DNA from: a virus
Strand: one strand, 5' to 3'
IMG/VR virus record: IMGVR_UViG_3300028666_000042
Location: 1-51,558 of that record
Length of the DNA: 51,558 bases
Of this stretch, positions 14,536 through 21,172 are shown one piece after another (within the stretch, counting starts at the first letter, position 1; every line of letters starts with the position of its first letter). Made by a program: the position numbers and the translations under genes. Below the pieces are notes generated by a model. It was not told the origin of the DNA. It saw only the letters and a list, made by a program, of their open reading frames with translations, and ran no database searches.

Positions 14536-15079
14536 GTTTTCGGTCGGGGCCGGGATCGCAACGGCCCTGCCGACGTTTGACTTCGAAACGTTCGGGACCG
14601 CCGGCTACGTGTGGGTGCCCGAGGAAAACAAATGGCGCGGAGTCGAAGGATCGCCGGGGACAAAGCGCGGGCTGCCCGTCGTTGGCGTCCGAAATTACGT
14701 GACGCATCCGAGCTTCGAAATCCTGTTGTTGTCGTGGGATTTGCTCGACGGTGCGGGGAATCAATCGTGGTCGCCGCACGCTCCCACGTACCCGAGGCCG
14801 CTGATAGAGCATGTCCGCAACGGTGGATTGCTAGAAGCCTTCAATGTAAATTTCGAGTGGACGGTATGGAATTTTTATTGCGTACCGCGTTGGAGTTGGC
14901 CCCCGTTGAATATCCGTCAATGCCGGTGCGCGATGGCGAAGGGCCGGGCGTGGGGACTGCCGGGTAGCCTAGAGGATCAAGGCAAAGTCGTTGACAACAT
15001 GCACCCGAGCCACATTCAAATAGTGGCGCCCACGCTGCCGGCGATTCCCGACGGCTATGACGACGATATCCCGTTCTAA
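14513..15079 (+). CDS. 3'-5' exonuclease half of a split family A DNA polymerase, ending in an SSB-like tail (188 aa)
   Basis: TTG at 14513, with AAAGG about 10 bases upstream, is the only workable start. Exo I is TFDFETFG with Asp23 and Glu25, and Exo II is AFNVNFEW (109-116). The CRCAMAKGRAWGLPGSLE helix that follows is what one sees in intact phage polymerases. In those the chain then runs on through about five residues to the GRLM segment, which here lies in the next gene. Instead, 27 new residues follow Asp161, ending in GYDDDIPF and then TAA. DDDIPF at the extreme C-terminus is identical to the bacterial SSB tip. Exo III (YNRQD) is in the downstream gene, so the two chains must associate to make a complete exonuclease. 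Confidence 0.85.
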   Translation: MSVRSGDRFSVGAGIATALPTFDFETFGTAGYVWVPEENKWRGVEGSPGTKRGLPVVGVRNYVTHPSFEILLLSWDLLDGAGNQSWSPHAPTYPRPLIEHVRNGGLLEAFNVNFEWTVWNFYCVPRWSWPPLNIRQCRCAMAKGRAWGLPGSLEDQGKVVDNMHPSHIQIVAPTLPAIPDGYDDDIPF

Positions 15080-16780
15080 ATGATCGGACTCCAACTCAAG
15101 GACCCCGACGGCGGGCGGTTGATGCGGAAGTTTTCGAACCCGCGCAACCCGACCAAGAAGGACCCGCGCACGCGCATACGTCCTATCGAGGACCCCGAGG
15201 ACGGTCCGAAGTTTGTCGCGTACAACCGCCAAGACGTGCGCGCGGAAATCGACCTCTCGATACACGTGCCCGACCTCTCGCCGCGTGAACAACGGATATG
15301 GGAGGTCGACCAACTCGTCAACCAACGCGGCATACAGATTGACGAAAAGGCCGTCGACGATTGTATCGCGATTCTCTATCAAGCCGAAGCGAAGTACACC
15401 GCTCGACTTCGCTACCTGACGAACAATCACGTGCAGGAAGCCAGCGAGGTTGCGCAAATCGTTGCGTGGCTCGCGATGCAAGGCGAGTACACGCCCAATC
15501 TTGACGACGACGCAATCGAATCCTTGCTCGCGCGCGGACTGCGCGCCGACGTGCGAGAAGTCCTTGAGATCCGCCAGAAGCTCGGCAGCGCGTCGGTCAA
15601 AAAAGTCTTTGCGTTCAAGTTGCAGTCGGTCAGGGGTCGCGTTTATGACCTCTACATGTATGCGATTGCGCGCACGCTTCGGTGGGGCGGCAGCGGCCCG
15701 CAACCCCAGAACATGCCCAAGGGCAAGTTTAAGAAAATCGCCGACGTCGAGCGCGCGCTAAAGTGTCTGTCGACCCGCGTCCTCGAATGCGTCGAGGCCG
15801 AATACGGCGACGCGCTGGAATGCATCGCGAGCGTGCTGCGCTCGTTGCTGATCGCGGCGCCCGGTCATGACCTCATTTGCTCCGACTACTCGGCGGTCGA
15901 GGCCGTCATATCCGCGTGCCTGACGGGCGAGGAGTGGCGGATAGAAGTGTTCCGCACGCACGGCAAGATTTACGAAGCGACCGCCGCGCGCCTGTACGGA
16001 ATCCCGTTCGAGGAGTTACTCCGCCACAAAAAAGAGACCGGCGAGCATCACCCGATCCGCGACAAAACCAAGCGTATCGAACTCGGGACCGGGTTCGGCG
16101 GTTGGGTCGGTGCAATGAAATCGTCACAGATTCGGCTCGACGAAATCCTCGACGACGAAGGCATAAAGCGTGCGGTCCTAGACTGGCGCCGCGCGAACCC
16201 GAGCTATCCGGAAATGTGGGGCGGCCAGACGCGCGGCCGATTCGAGTACGCGCGCGAGGAACTGTTCGGCCTTGAAGGCGCAGCGATTGCGGCGGTCAAG
16301 AACCCCGGGCAGTGTTTCGGCTATCGAGGCATCCGCTACCAGACGCAGGGCGACGCGCTCTATTGCTGCCTCCTCGACGGCGGGATGTTGACGTACCACG
16401 CGCCGCGACTCGCACGCTCTACGCGCGAGTGGGCGAAGCCGTGGGAATTGGAACTGACATTCGAGGGCTACAACACCAACCCCAAAATGGGGGCAATGGG
16501 TTGGGTCCGGATGAAAACCTACGGAGGCAAGCTCTTTGAAAACGTCGTGCAGGCCACCGGGCGCAACATGCAAGCCGCCGCGCTCGTGCGCCTAGAGGAC
16601 GCGGGCTATCGCCCAGTGATCCACTCACACGACGAAATCGCAGGCGAGGTGCCGGAGGGTTGGGGCTCGATCGAGGAGTTCGAGCGGATCATGTCCACGC
16701 CGGCCCACGAGTGTTACGCGGGCTGGCCGATCAAATGCGCCGGGGGTTGGCGCGGGAAACGCTATGGAAAATTTGAATAG
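15080..16780 (+). CDS. Family A DNA polymerase, polymerase half (566 aa)
   Basis: The replicative DNA polymerase. It starts with IGLQLKDPDGGRLMRKFSNP, which in other phages is the middle of the exonuclease domain, and carries Exo III as YNRQD (Tyr48, Asp52). The polymerase motifs are complete: motif A CSDYSAVE (Asp269), motif B RDKTKRIELGTGFGG (327-341) and motif C HSHDE (Asp518, Glu519). The ATG at 15080 follows the TAA of the exonuclease gene directly and in the same frame. No Shine-Dalgarno sequence is evident (upstream is GACGACGATATCC), so synthesis probably depends on re-initiation after termination or on stop-codon readthrough. Confidence 0.9.
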   Translation: MIGLQLKDPDGGRLMRKFSNPRNPTKKDPRTRIRPIEDPEDGPKFVAYNRQDVRAEIDLSIHVPDLSPREQRIWEVDQLVNQRGIQIDEKAVDDCIAILYQAEAKYTARLRYLTNNHVQEASEVAQIVAWLAMQGEYTPNLDDDAIESLLARGLRADVREVLEIRQKLGSASVKKVFAFKLQSVRGRVYDLYMYAIARTLRWGGSGPQPQNMPKGKFKKIADVERALKCLSTRVLECVEAEYGDALECIASVLRSLLIAAPGHDLICSDYSAVEAVISACLTGEEWRIEVFRTHGKIYEATAARLYGIPFEELLRHKKETGEHHPIRDKTKRIELGTGFGGWVGAMKSSQIRLDEILDDEGIKRAVLDWRRANPSYPEMWGGQTRGRFEYAREELFGLEGAAIAAVKNPGQCFGYRGIRYQTQGDALYCCLLDGGMLTYHAPRLARSTREWAKPWELELTFEGYNTNPKMGAMGWVRMKTYGGKLFENVVQATGRNMQAAALVRLEDAGYRPVIHSHDEIAGEVPEGWGSIEEFERIMSTPAHECYAGWPIKCAGGWRGKRYGKFE

Positions 16781-17282
16781 ACCACTGACAGATAGCATCC
16801 GCCGCGAGGCACGGCTTAGCGACGACGGCGCGTATCGGTACGAACTCGTGCGGATGTGGGGTTCAGGCATTAGCCACATTCTGTGGGTTATGCTCAACCC
16901 GAGCATTGCCGACGCCAGCATTGACGACCCAACGATTCGACGTTGCACGGGGTTTACTAGCGACTGGGGGTTCAACGCCTATACGGTCGTGAACCTCTAC
17001 GCGTTCCGGTCTACGAGCCCGTTGCGGTTGCGTTTCGCGGCCGACCCGGTGGGGCCGGAGAACGGCCAAGCTATTCGGGGCGCCGCGCGTCACGCCCAAC
17101 TGATTATATGCGCGTGGGGTCACGCCGGGCCGAATGCGAACCGGCCAAACGAGGTGGTCAGCCTACTCGTGTCTGCGGGGCACAAGGACAAACTCCGCCG
17201 CCTTGGGACGCGCAAGAACGGCCAACCCCGTCACCCCCTCATGCTCGGGGGCAACTGCAAACCCCTGCCGTTCTGGGGATAA
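16764..17282 (+). CDS. DUF1643 family protein (172 aa)
   Basis: ATG at 16764 overlaps the polymerase end by 17 bases. The family signature is clear: YELVRMWG, then WVMLNPSIADASIDDPTIRRC, then YTVVNLYAFRSTSP, then ICAWGHAG and a C-terminal KPLPFWG. DUF1643 proteins are found in many phages and bacteria and have no proven activity. The last gene of the rightward replication operon. The terminator hairpin follows 30 bases on. Confidence 0.9.
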   Translation: MENLNRPLTDSIRREARLSDDGAYRYELVRMWGSGISHILWVMLNPSIADASIDDPTIRRCTGFTSDWGFNAYTVVNLYAFRSTSPLRLRFAADPVGPENGQAIRGAARHAQLIICAWGHAGPNANRPNEVVSLLVSAGHKDKLRRLGTRKNGQPRHPLMLGGNCKPLPFWG

Positions 17283-17311
17283 GTCAAGTTAAGTTTAAGC
17301 GGTCATGACCG

Positions 17312-17343
17312 AAAAAAGCCCGGGAGCTACCAACCCCCGGGCT
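17312..17343 (-). terminator. Rho-independent terminator of the leftward late operon
   Basis: On the - strand AGCCCGGG and CCCGGGCT form a perfect 8-bp stem (17336-17343 with 17317-17324) around an 11-base loop, followed by a run of U (AAAAA at 17312-17316 on the + strand). It stands at the end of about 30 kb of leftward late genes. Read from the + strand the hairpin has no U tract, so it would stop rightward transcription only weakly. Confidence 0.9.
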
Positions 17344-17388
17344 CCGCAGTCGGCCGAGGCCAACCGCTGCCGCACCACCCGACGTGGT

Positions 17389-17676
17389 TTAGGACGAGCT
17401 ACCGGCGTCGCCAGCGGGCGCCGGGGCCGGCGCGGGGGCATCCGCCGCGACAGTCGAATCGAGGCTCGTGCCGGCCGCCGCGAGGGCGTCGGCCTTGGAC
17501 GAGAGGTCGGCCGCGATGGCTTCGACGGCCGCCGGGTCAATGGCGTTGCCGGCCTTGACCTCGGCCGCCAGCGCGTTAAGCGCAGTCACGGCCGAGCCAA
17601 TCGACACAACAACGGCCGCGATGGCCGCTGAAATCTTGGCCTGTGCGGCCTGCAAGTCTGCGAGTACGGTTGACAT
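17389..17676 (-). CDS. Ala-rich helical protein, end of the late operon (95 aa)
   Basis: The start at 17676 is chosen for the AAGGAA about 10 bases upstream; a longer frame starts at 17727. The first 70 residues form a continuous amphipathic helix (STVLADLQAAQAKISAAIAA and ALNALAAEVKAGNA), and the tail is a Pro/Ala-rich string (APAPAPAPAG). Short proteins of this build sit at the end of lysis or tail regions in other phages. The function is not known. Confidence 0.65.
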   Translation of the reverse strand: MSTVLADLQAAQAKISAAIAAVVVSIGSAVTALNALAAEVKAGNAIDPAAVEAIAADLSSKADALAAAGTSLDSTVAADAPAPAPAPAGDAGSSS

Positions 17677-17734
17677 GTGGGCGAGTTTCCTTTCGATACG
17701 GGCGATGGTGAGACGATTCACGTGCACGGCCAGC

Positions 17735-18187
17735 CTACCACGCGAGATTGCGTTCGAGCGGCAGATGGTCGCTGAGGTTGTGCGAAACCGTCAGGGTGTA
17801 CGTGCCGGGCGTTGTCGCAGGAAACGCCTTGCATACCGGATTGGTCTGCGCGCCCTCCCCGCCGCTCGAATCAACCGCCGTACCGACGAAGTAGTACGTT
17901 GTGCCTGACGCAAGGTTGGCCGTCACGGTACTCGTGAGTGTCGAGACCCCCGACACTATCTTGGTGGGGTAAGTCCCCTGCACCGTGCCCATGTAGACGT
18001 TGAACGTTAGCGGCAACTTCGCGATGGTGGTGCCGTCCTGATTCTTGGTCGGCGCCGTCCACGTGAGCGTAGCGGTCGGCGCGAGGCCGACGGTTCCCTG
18101 TGCGCACGTGATGGCCTGCGCCATCGACGGCAGCGCAAAGAGGAGAGCGAGGGCGAGCGTGCAGAGAAGCGAAATTCGCTTGAGCAT
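17735..18187 (-). CDS. Secreted fibronectin type III-like protein (150 aa)
   Basis: The ATG at 18187 has GGAG upstream and starts a textbook signal peptide (MLKRISLLCTLALALLFALP, then SMAQA, cleavage before ITC). The mature 125 residues have an Fn3-like beta pattern: ATLTWTAPTKNQDGTTI, LTFNVYMGT, STLTSTVTANLASGTTYYF, VGTAVDSSGGEGA. Two Cys residues could pair in the periplasm. Export from the infected cell is likely. Because it lies next to the lysis genes, a role in lysis, envelope change or blocking of superinfection is possible, but none is shown. Confidence 0.75.
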   Translation of the reverse strand: MLKRISLLCTLALALLFALPSMAQAITCAQGTVGLAPTATLTWTAPTKNQDGTTIAKLPLTFNVYMGTVQGTYPTKIVSGVSTLTSTVTANLASGTTYYFVGTAVDSSGGEGAQTNPVCKAFPATTPGTYTLTVSHNLSDHLPLERNLAW

Positions 18188-18216
18188 GGCGGGAACTCCG
18201 AAGGGTTGAGGGTTCG

Positions 18217-18669
18217 TCAGGCGCCGTACGCGCCGCAAGCCGCAATCACGTCCGATAGGACAAGCTGTATCGTGGTTTGCGTATTGGCGTTCGCCCCGTT
18301 CGCGGTGTACTGGGCAATAACCGCTTCAAGCGCGGATACAAGCGCCTGTGCAATCAGCACGTCCTCTCCGCCGAGTCCCGCCGCCGCGAGGAGCGGAGTT
18401 AGTGCCGACACAATCTGCGGCAACGATACCGCTGCGCCCGTCGCGAGTGCCTGTAGCTGAGTCGCGATAGCCTTGATCTTGACGGCTCGCGCGGTCTGCG
18501 TCGCCGCGTTCGGCGATCCGTTTTCTACGGCGCGGGCAACCGCAACGTCCGTGAGGATCGCGACGGTAGATACCTGTGCGGCGGTCGTCGCACAACCGCC
18601 GAGCGGCAGGCCAACGCATACACTGAGGAGAAACGAGGCGCCAAGAATGGCAACGCGGGAGAGGGCCAT
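18217..18669 (-). CDS. Putative phage lipoprotein (150 aa)
   Basis: MALSRVAILGASFLLSVCVG is followed by LPLGGC, a plausible lipobox with Cys26 as the lipidation site. The mature part is Ala/Val-rich and helical with almost no charged residues (DVAVARAVENGSPNAATQ, ALATGAAVSLPQIVSALTP). It lies directly after the holin candidate. It could be the outer-membrane spanin subunit, but it is longer and less Pro-rich than typical o-spanins; an exclusion lipoprotein is the alternative. Confidence 0.65.
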   Translation of the reverse strand: MALSRVAILGASFLLSVCVGLPLGGCATTAAQVSTVAILTDVAVARAVENGSPNAATQTARAVKIKAIATQLQALATGAAVSLPQIVSALTPLLAAAGLGGEDVLIAQALVSALEAVIAQYTANGANANTQTTIQLVLSDVIAACGAYGA

Positions 18670-18694
18670 AACGAACTTTCCTTGTGGTGCGGGG

Positions 18695-18928
18695 TTACTT
18701 GAACTGTCGCCCGTCGGGGTGTAGGTACGCGATCAGCACCGTGACGAGGGTTGCAACGCCGGCCGAAACTTCCGGGCTCATGGGATGCCCGAAACTCGAC
18801 GCAATCCCCGAGGCGACCGTCGCGGCGGCACCGCCGATTGCGCTGTACATGAGGCCGTTGGTGGGGATGGCCCCCGACGGCGGCGACTTGTCCAACTGCG
18901 GGGCGGGGGCGGTAACGGGTTCGTCCAT
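18695..18928 (-). CDS. Putative holin (77 aa)
   Basis: A small protein with a polar, Pro-rich N-terminus (DEPVTAPAPQLDKSPPSG) and two hydrophobic helices (about residues 29-45, YSAIGGAAATVASGIAS, and 54-69, VSAGVATLVTVLIAYL), ending in a basic tail. Size, two-helix topology and position directly after the endolysin fit a class II holin that permeabilises the inner membrane at lysis. There is no family signature to confirm it. Confidence 0.65.
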   Translation of the reverse strand: MDEPVTAPAPQLDKSPPSGAIPTNGLMYSAIGGAAATVASGIASSFGHPMSPEVSAGVATLVTVLIAYLHPDGRQFK

Positions 18929-18949
18929 TGATCGCGCTCCGGATTTGAC

Positions 18950-19459
18950 TTAAGCGACAACCGACGCAGTATAAACCCGGATTAGCCGGCGCATCCACCC
19001 CAATTCGAATTGACCTTCCGGCCCCTGCAATTGAGCGTAACGCACGGCTCGCCTAGCCGTGAATTCGGCCAAGGCTTTGTCTCCCATCCCCTGAATCGCG
19101 CTCAGTGTGGCGGGGCCCATGCGACCGTCTACGCTCACGCCGACGGCTTGTTGCAGCACCATGACGGCGGTTGGCGGACCTTGATTCACGGCCGCGTCCA
19201 TGACCGTCAGCGCGAGCCCGGGCGGCAACCGGTCGCCCTGAATCGGATTCCAGAAGTAGGCGACGTAGAGCGCGGCAATCGCCGCGTCGCTGAGTTCGTC
19301 CACGGTGGCCGGGAGCGTGCCCGCGTATTCCTCGCGTACCGAGTCTAGGAATCGCTGCGATATGCCCTTGTTGGTCCGGCCGCCCGGATCGCCCGGCGCG
19401 TCGACTATGCCGCCCTCGTCGTTGGCGATGATCCAAGCAATGATCGAGTCGCGAGTCAT
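18950..19459 (-). CDS. Endolysin: GH108 muramidase with C-terminal peptidoglycan-binding domain (169 aa)
   Basis: The ATG at 19459 overlaps the upstream stop (ATGA); a GTG 12 bases earlier is an alternative. The N-terminus NDEGGIVDAPGDPGGRTNKG is the glycoside hydrolase 108 signature, with Glu15 as the catalytic acid. The C-terminal half (LQQAVGVSVDGRMGPATLSA) is the PG_binding_3-type domain usual in these enzymes. It cuts the glycan chain of peptidoglycan. No signal peptide is present, so it needs the holin to reach its substrate. Confidence 0.9.
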   Translation of the reverse strand: MTRDSIIAWIIANDEGGIVDAPGDPGGRTNKGISQRFLDSVREEYAGTLPATVDELSDAAIAALYVAYFWNPIQGDRLPPGLALTVMDAAVNQGPPTAVMVLQQAVGVSVDGRMGPATLSAIQGMGDKALAEFTARRAVRYAQLQGPEGQFELGWMRRLIRVYTASVVA

Positions 19460-19896
19460 GGCGCGGTGCACCCGGGCTCGTGATACCGATGCCCCGTCAG
19501 GGCGCTGTATCTCGCCTGCAATTGGTCAATCGAGGCGTCGATAAGATCGCGCACCCCTTGCTGACTGTGGGGGTCGCATCGCAATTTTACTTGCGCGCGA
19601 ATTTCCCCGGCGATGTTGAGCGCGAGGGACTGATTGATGCCCGACGTTAAGTCCGCTACCGACTTCGATAGCACGGCAACGTTGGCTTTTGTTTGGGCTA
19701 GATCGTCGGCGCGGGCGTAGGGAACCTCGGCGCCCCACGCCACGAGCCACCCGCAAATCCAAGCGACGTGGACTAACATACCGAGCACTCCTAAAAAGAT
19801 CGTGACCCGGATCAATTCCTTTCGCTTTAAACCAATGAGGCGGACTAAAAATCCGACAAGGCCACTCGGCTCGATTTCGGGAGCTTCGTCGACCAC
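19456..19896 (-). CDS. Lysis-cassette membrane protein, possible i-spanin (146 aa)
   Basis: The frame is open further upstream, but that would run into the fibre gene. GTG at 19896, preceded by CGGAAAC, is the likely start. One transmembrane helix (about residues 31-55, TIFLGVLGMLVHVAWICGWL) follows a basic stretch LKRKELIR. The rest is helical and possibly coiled (LAQTKANVAVLSKSVADL). A single N-proximal membrane anchor plus a long helical periplasmic part fits an inner-membrane spanin; the match is by topology only. Confidence 0.6.
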   Translation of the reverse strand: MVDEAPEIEPSGLVGFLVRLIGLKRKELIRVTIFLGVLGMLVHVAWICGWLVAWGAEVPYARADDLAQTKANVAVLSKSVADLTSGINQSLALNIAGEIRAQVKLRCDPHSQQGVRDLIDASIDQLQARYSALTGHRYHEPGCTAP

Positions 19897-19900
19897 GCGA

Positions 19901-21172
19901 CTAGTTTCCGACCGCAACGTAGAATGCGGGCATTCCGACCACCCCGATATTCCAGTTGCTCGACATGATGTAGTTAAATCCCGTCTTGCTGATTCCTTCC
20001 GCTTCCAGTACCGAGGTGTTCGCATTCGCCACGCTGGTATTCTGCGAGGCCGCGTTCGCGGTCATGACAACCCCGAAACACGCATTGGGGTAAGCCTGCG
20101 CGAACGTCAGCGCGTGGTAGGCACTATCCGACTGCGCGGGCACCGGGCCAAAGTTCACAACCCACGGGCCGATAGCGAACCACCCGCGACCGCCCGACAC
20201 GGCACCACCGGCCGCCGCGATAATCGCGGCCTGCACAAACGCGTCGGTCGCAATCTGCGTCGAGGAGTCGGTCGGCGTGACGTTCGTCGGCGCGGTCGGA
20301 ACACCCGTAAGATGCGGAGCCGCCAGCGGCGCGAGCGGTGCGACCGCTGCGGCCACGGCTGCCGTCGTCGCGAGCGGCGCAATCGCCGTCTTGACAAACG
20401 CGGTGGTCGCAATAGATGTGTTGTTGCTCGCCCCGGCGGGCGTGGGCGCCGTGGGGGTGCCCGTGAAAGCGGGCGACGCAAGGGGTGCAAGCCCCGCCGT
20501 GGAAATGCCCGTGCTCTGAATGTTCGTCCCGTCGCAATAGATGGTTGACGGCGCAGAAGGTCCCGTCTGCGGAATGACAACACCCGTGCCGGCCGACGTC
20601 TTGGCCGTCGCGCTAAACGCGCCCGTGGTGTTGTTGATGACCACCCAATCGAGGAACAACGTCGGAAACACGACGTTGACGTTGCCGGTCAGCGTGCCGG
20701 TCAGCACGATAATTCCACGGCGGTACTGAGCCGGCGTCAGCGTGACCGATCCGCCCGCGAGCGATACCGACGCCTCGCCGTAGCTGAATGCCGGCACCCA
20801 GTGGCCGGGGGTCGTGTCCGGGTTGTCGCTGTTCGCCGCCTCGATTGAGTACCACAGGGACGTCCCGTCGCTCGCGCCGAGGAGCGCGCCGAGCGGGTAG
20901 CCGCCGACATCGCCCTCGAATGTCGAGGAGTAGAGGTAGGGATTCCCCGCCTCAAGGTTCATGAGGTGGCACGTGATCGCGTTCAAGATGCCGTTAACGT
21001 CCGGCCCGAGCGGGGGCAGGCCGCCCGATACCTCGGTCTGCATCGTGATGTTCGGAAACCCGGTGTCATACCCGGCGGTATTCGAGCCCGGGGAATTCTT
21101 GGGGATCACGGTAAACGTGCCGCCAGAACTGGCCCACGGAATCGGGATAACTGGAATTGCGGGGAGGCTCAT
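19901..21172 (-). CDS. Tail fibre protein (423 aa)
   Basis: The N-terminal 120 residues (WASSGGTFTVIPKNSPGSN, then LPPLGPDVNGILNAIT) are a common baseplate-attachment domain of short fibres. A shaft follows with two copies of the fibre repeat SPAFTGTPTAPTP / APHLTGVPTAPTN, each ending in SIATTAFV or QIATDAFV. The C-terminus, from GRGWFAIGPWVVNFG to GMPAFYVAVGN, resembles the gp53-like receptor-binding head. It would bind the host surface. Last of the baseplate genes and followed by the lysis cassette. Confidence 0.85.
   Translation of the reverse strand: MSLPAIPVIPIPWASSGGTFTVIPKNSPGSNTAGYDTGFPNITMQTEVSGGLPPLGPDVNGILNAITCHLMNLEAGNPYLYSSTFEGDVGGYPLGALLGASDGTSLWYSIEAANSDNPDTTPGHWVPAFSYGEASVSLAGGSVTLTPAQYRRGIIVLTGTLTGNVNVVFPTLFLDWVVINNTTGAFSATAKTSAGTGVVIPQTGPSAPSTIYCDGTNIQSTGISTAGLAPLASPAFTGTPTAPTPAGASNNTSIATTAFVKTAIAPLATTAAVAAAVAPLAPLAAPHLTGVPTAPTNVTPTDSSTQIATDAFVQAAIIAAAGGAVSGGRGWFAIGPWVVNFGPVPAQSDSAYHALTFAQAYPNACFGVVMTANAASQNTSVANANTSVLEAEGISKTGFNYIMSSNWNIGVVGMPAFYVAVGN

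Noticed and set aside
15077-15079. TAA inside the polymerase taken as a simple sequencing error
   Set aside because: Not fully excluded, but the 27 residues before it end precisely in DDDIPF and an ATG follows directly, which is unlikely for a random error. Kept as a finding.
17312-17343. Same hairpin as terminator for the rightward operon
   Set aside because: No T run follows on the + strand, so it was assigned only to the leftward transcript.
19802-20548. 248-codon open frame on the + strand
   Set aside because: Antisense shadow of the tail fibre gene, with extreme Arg content.
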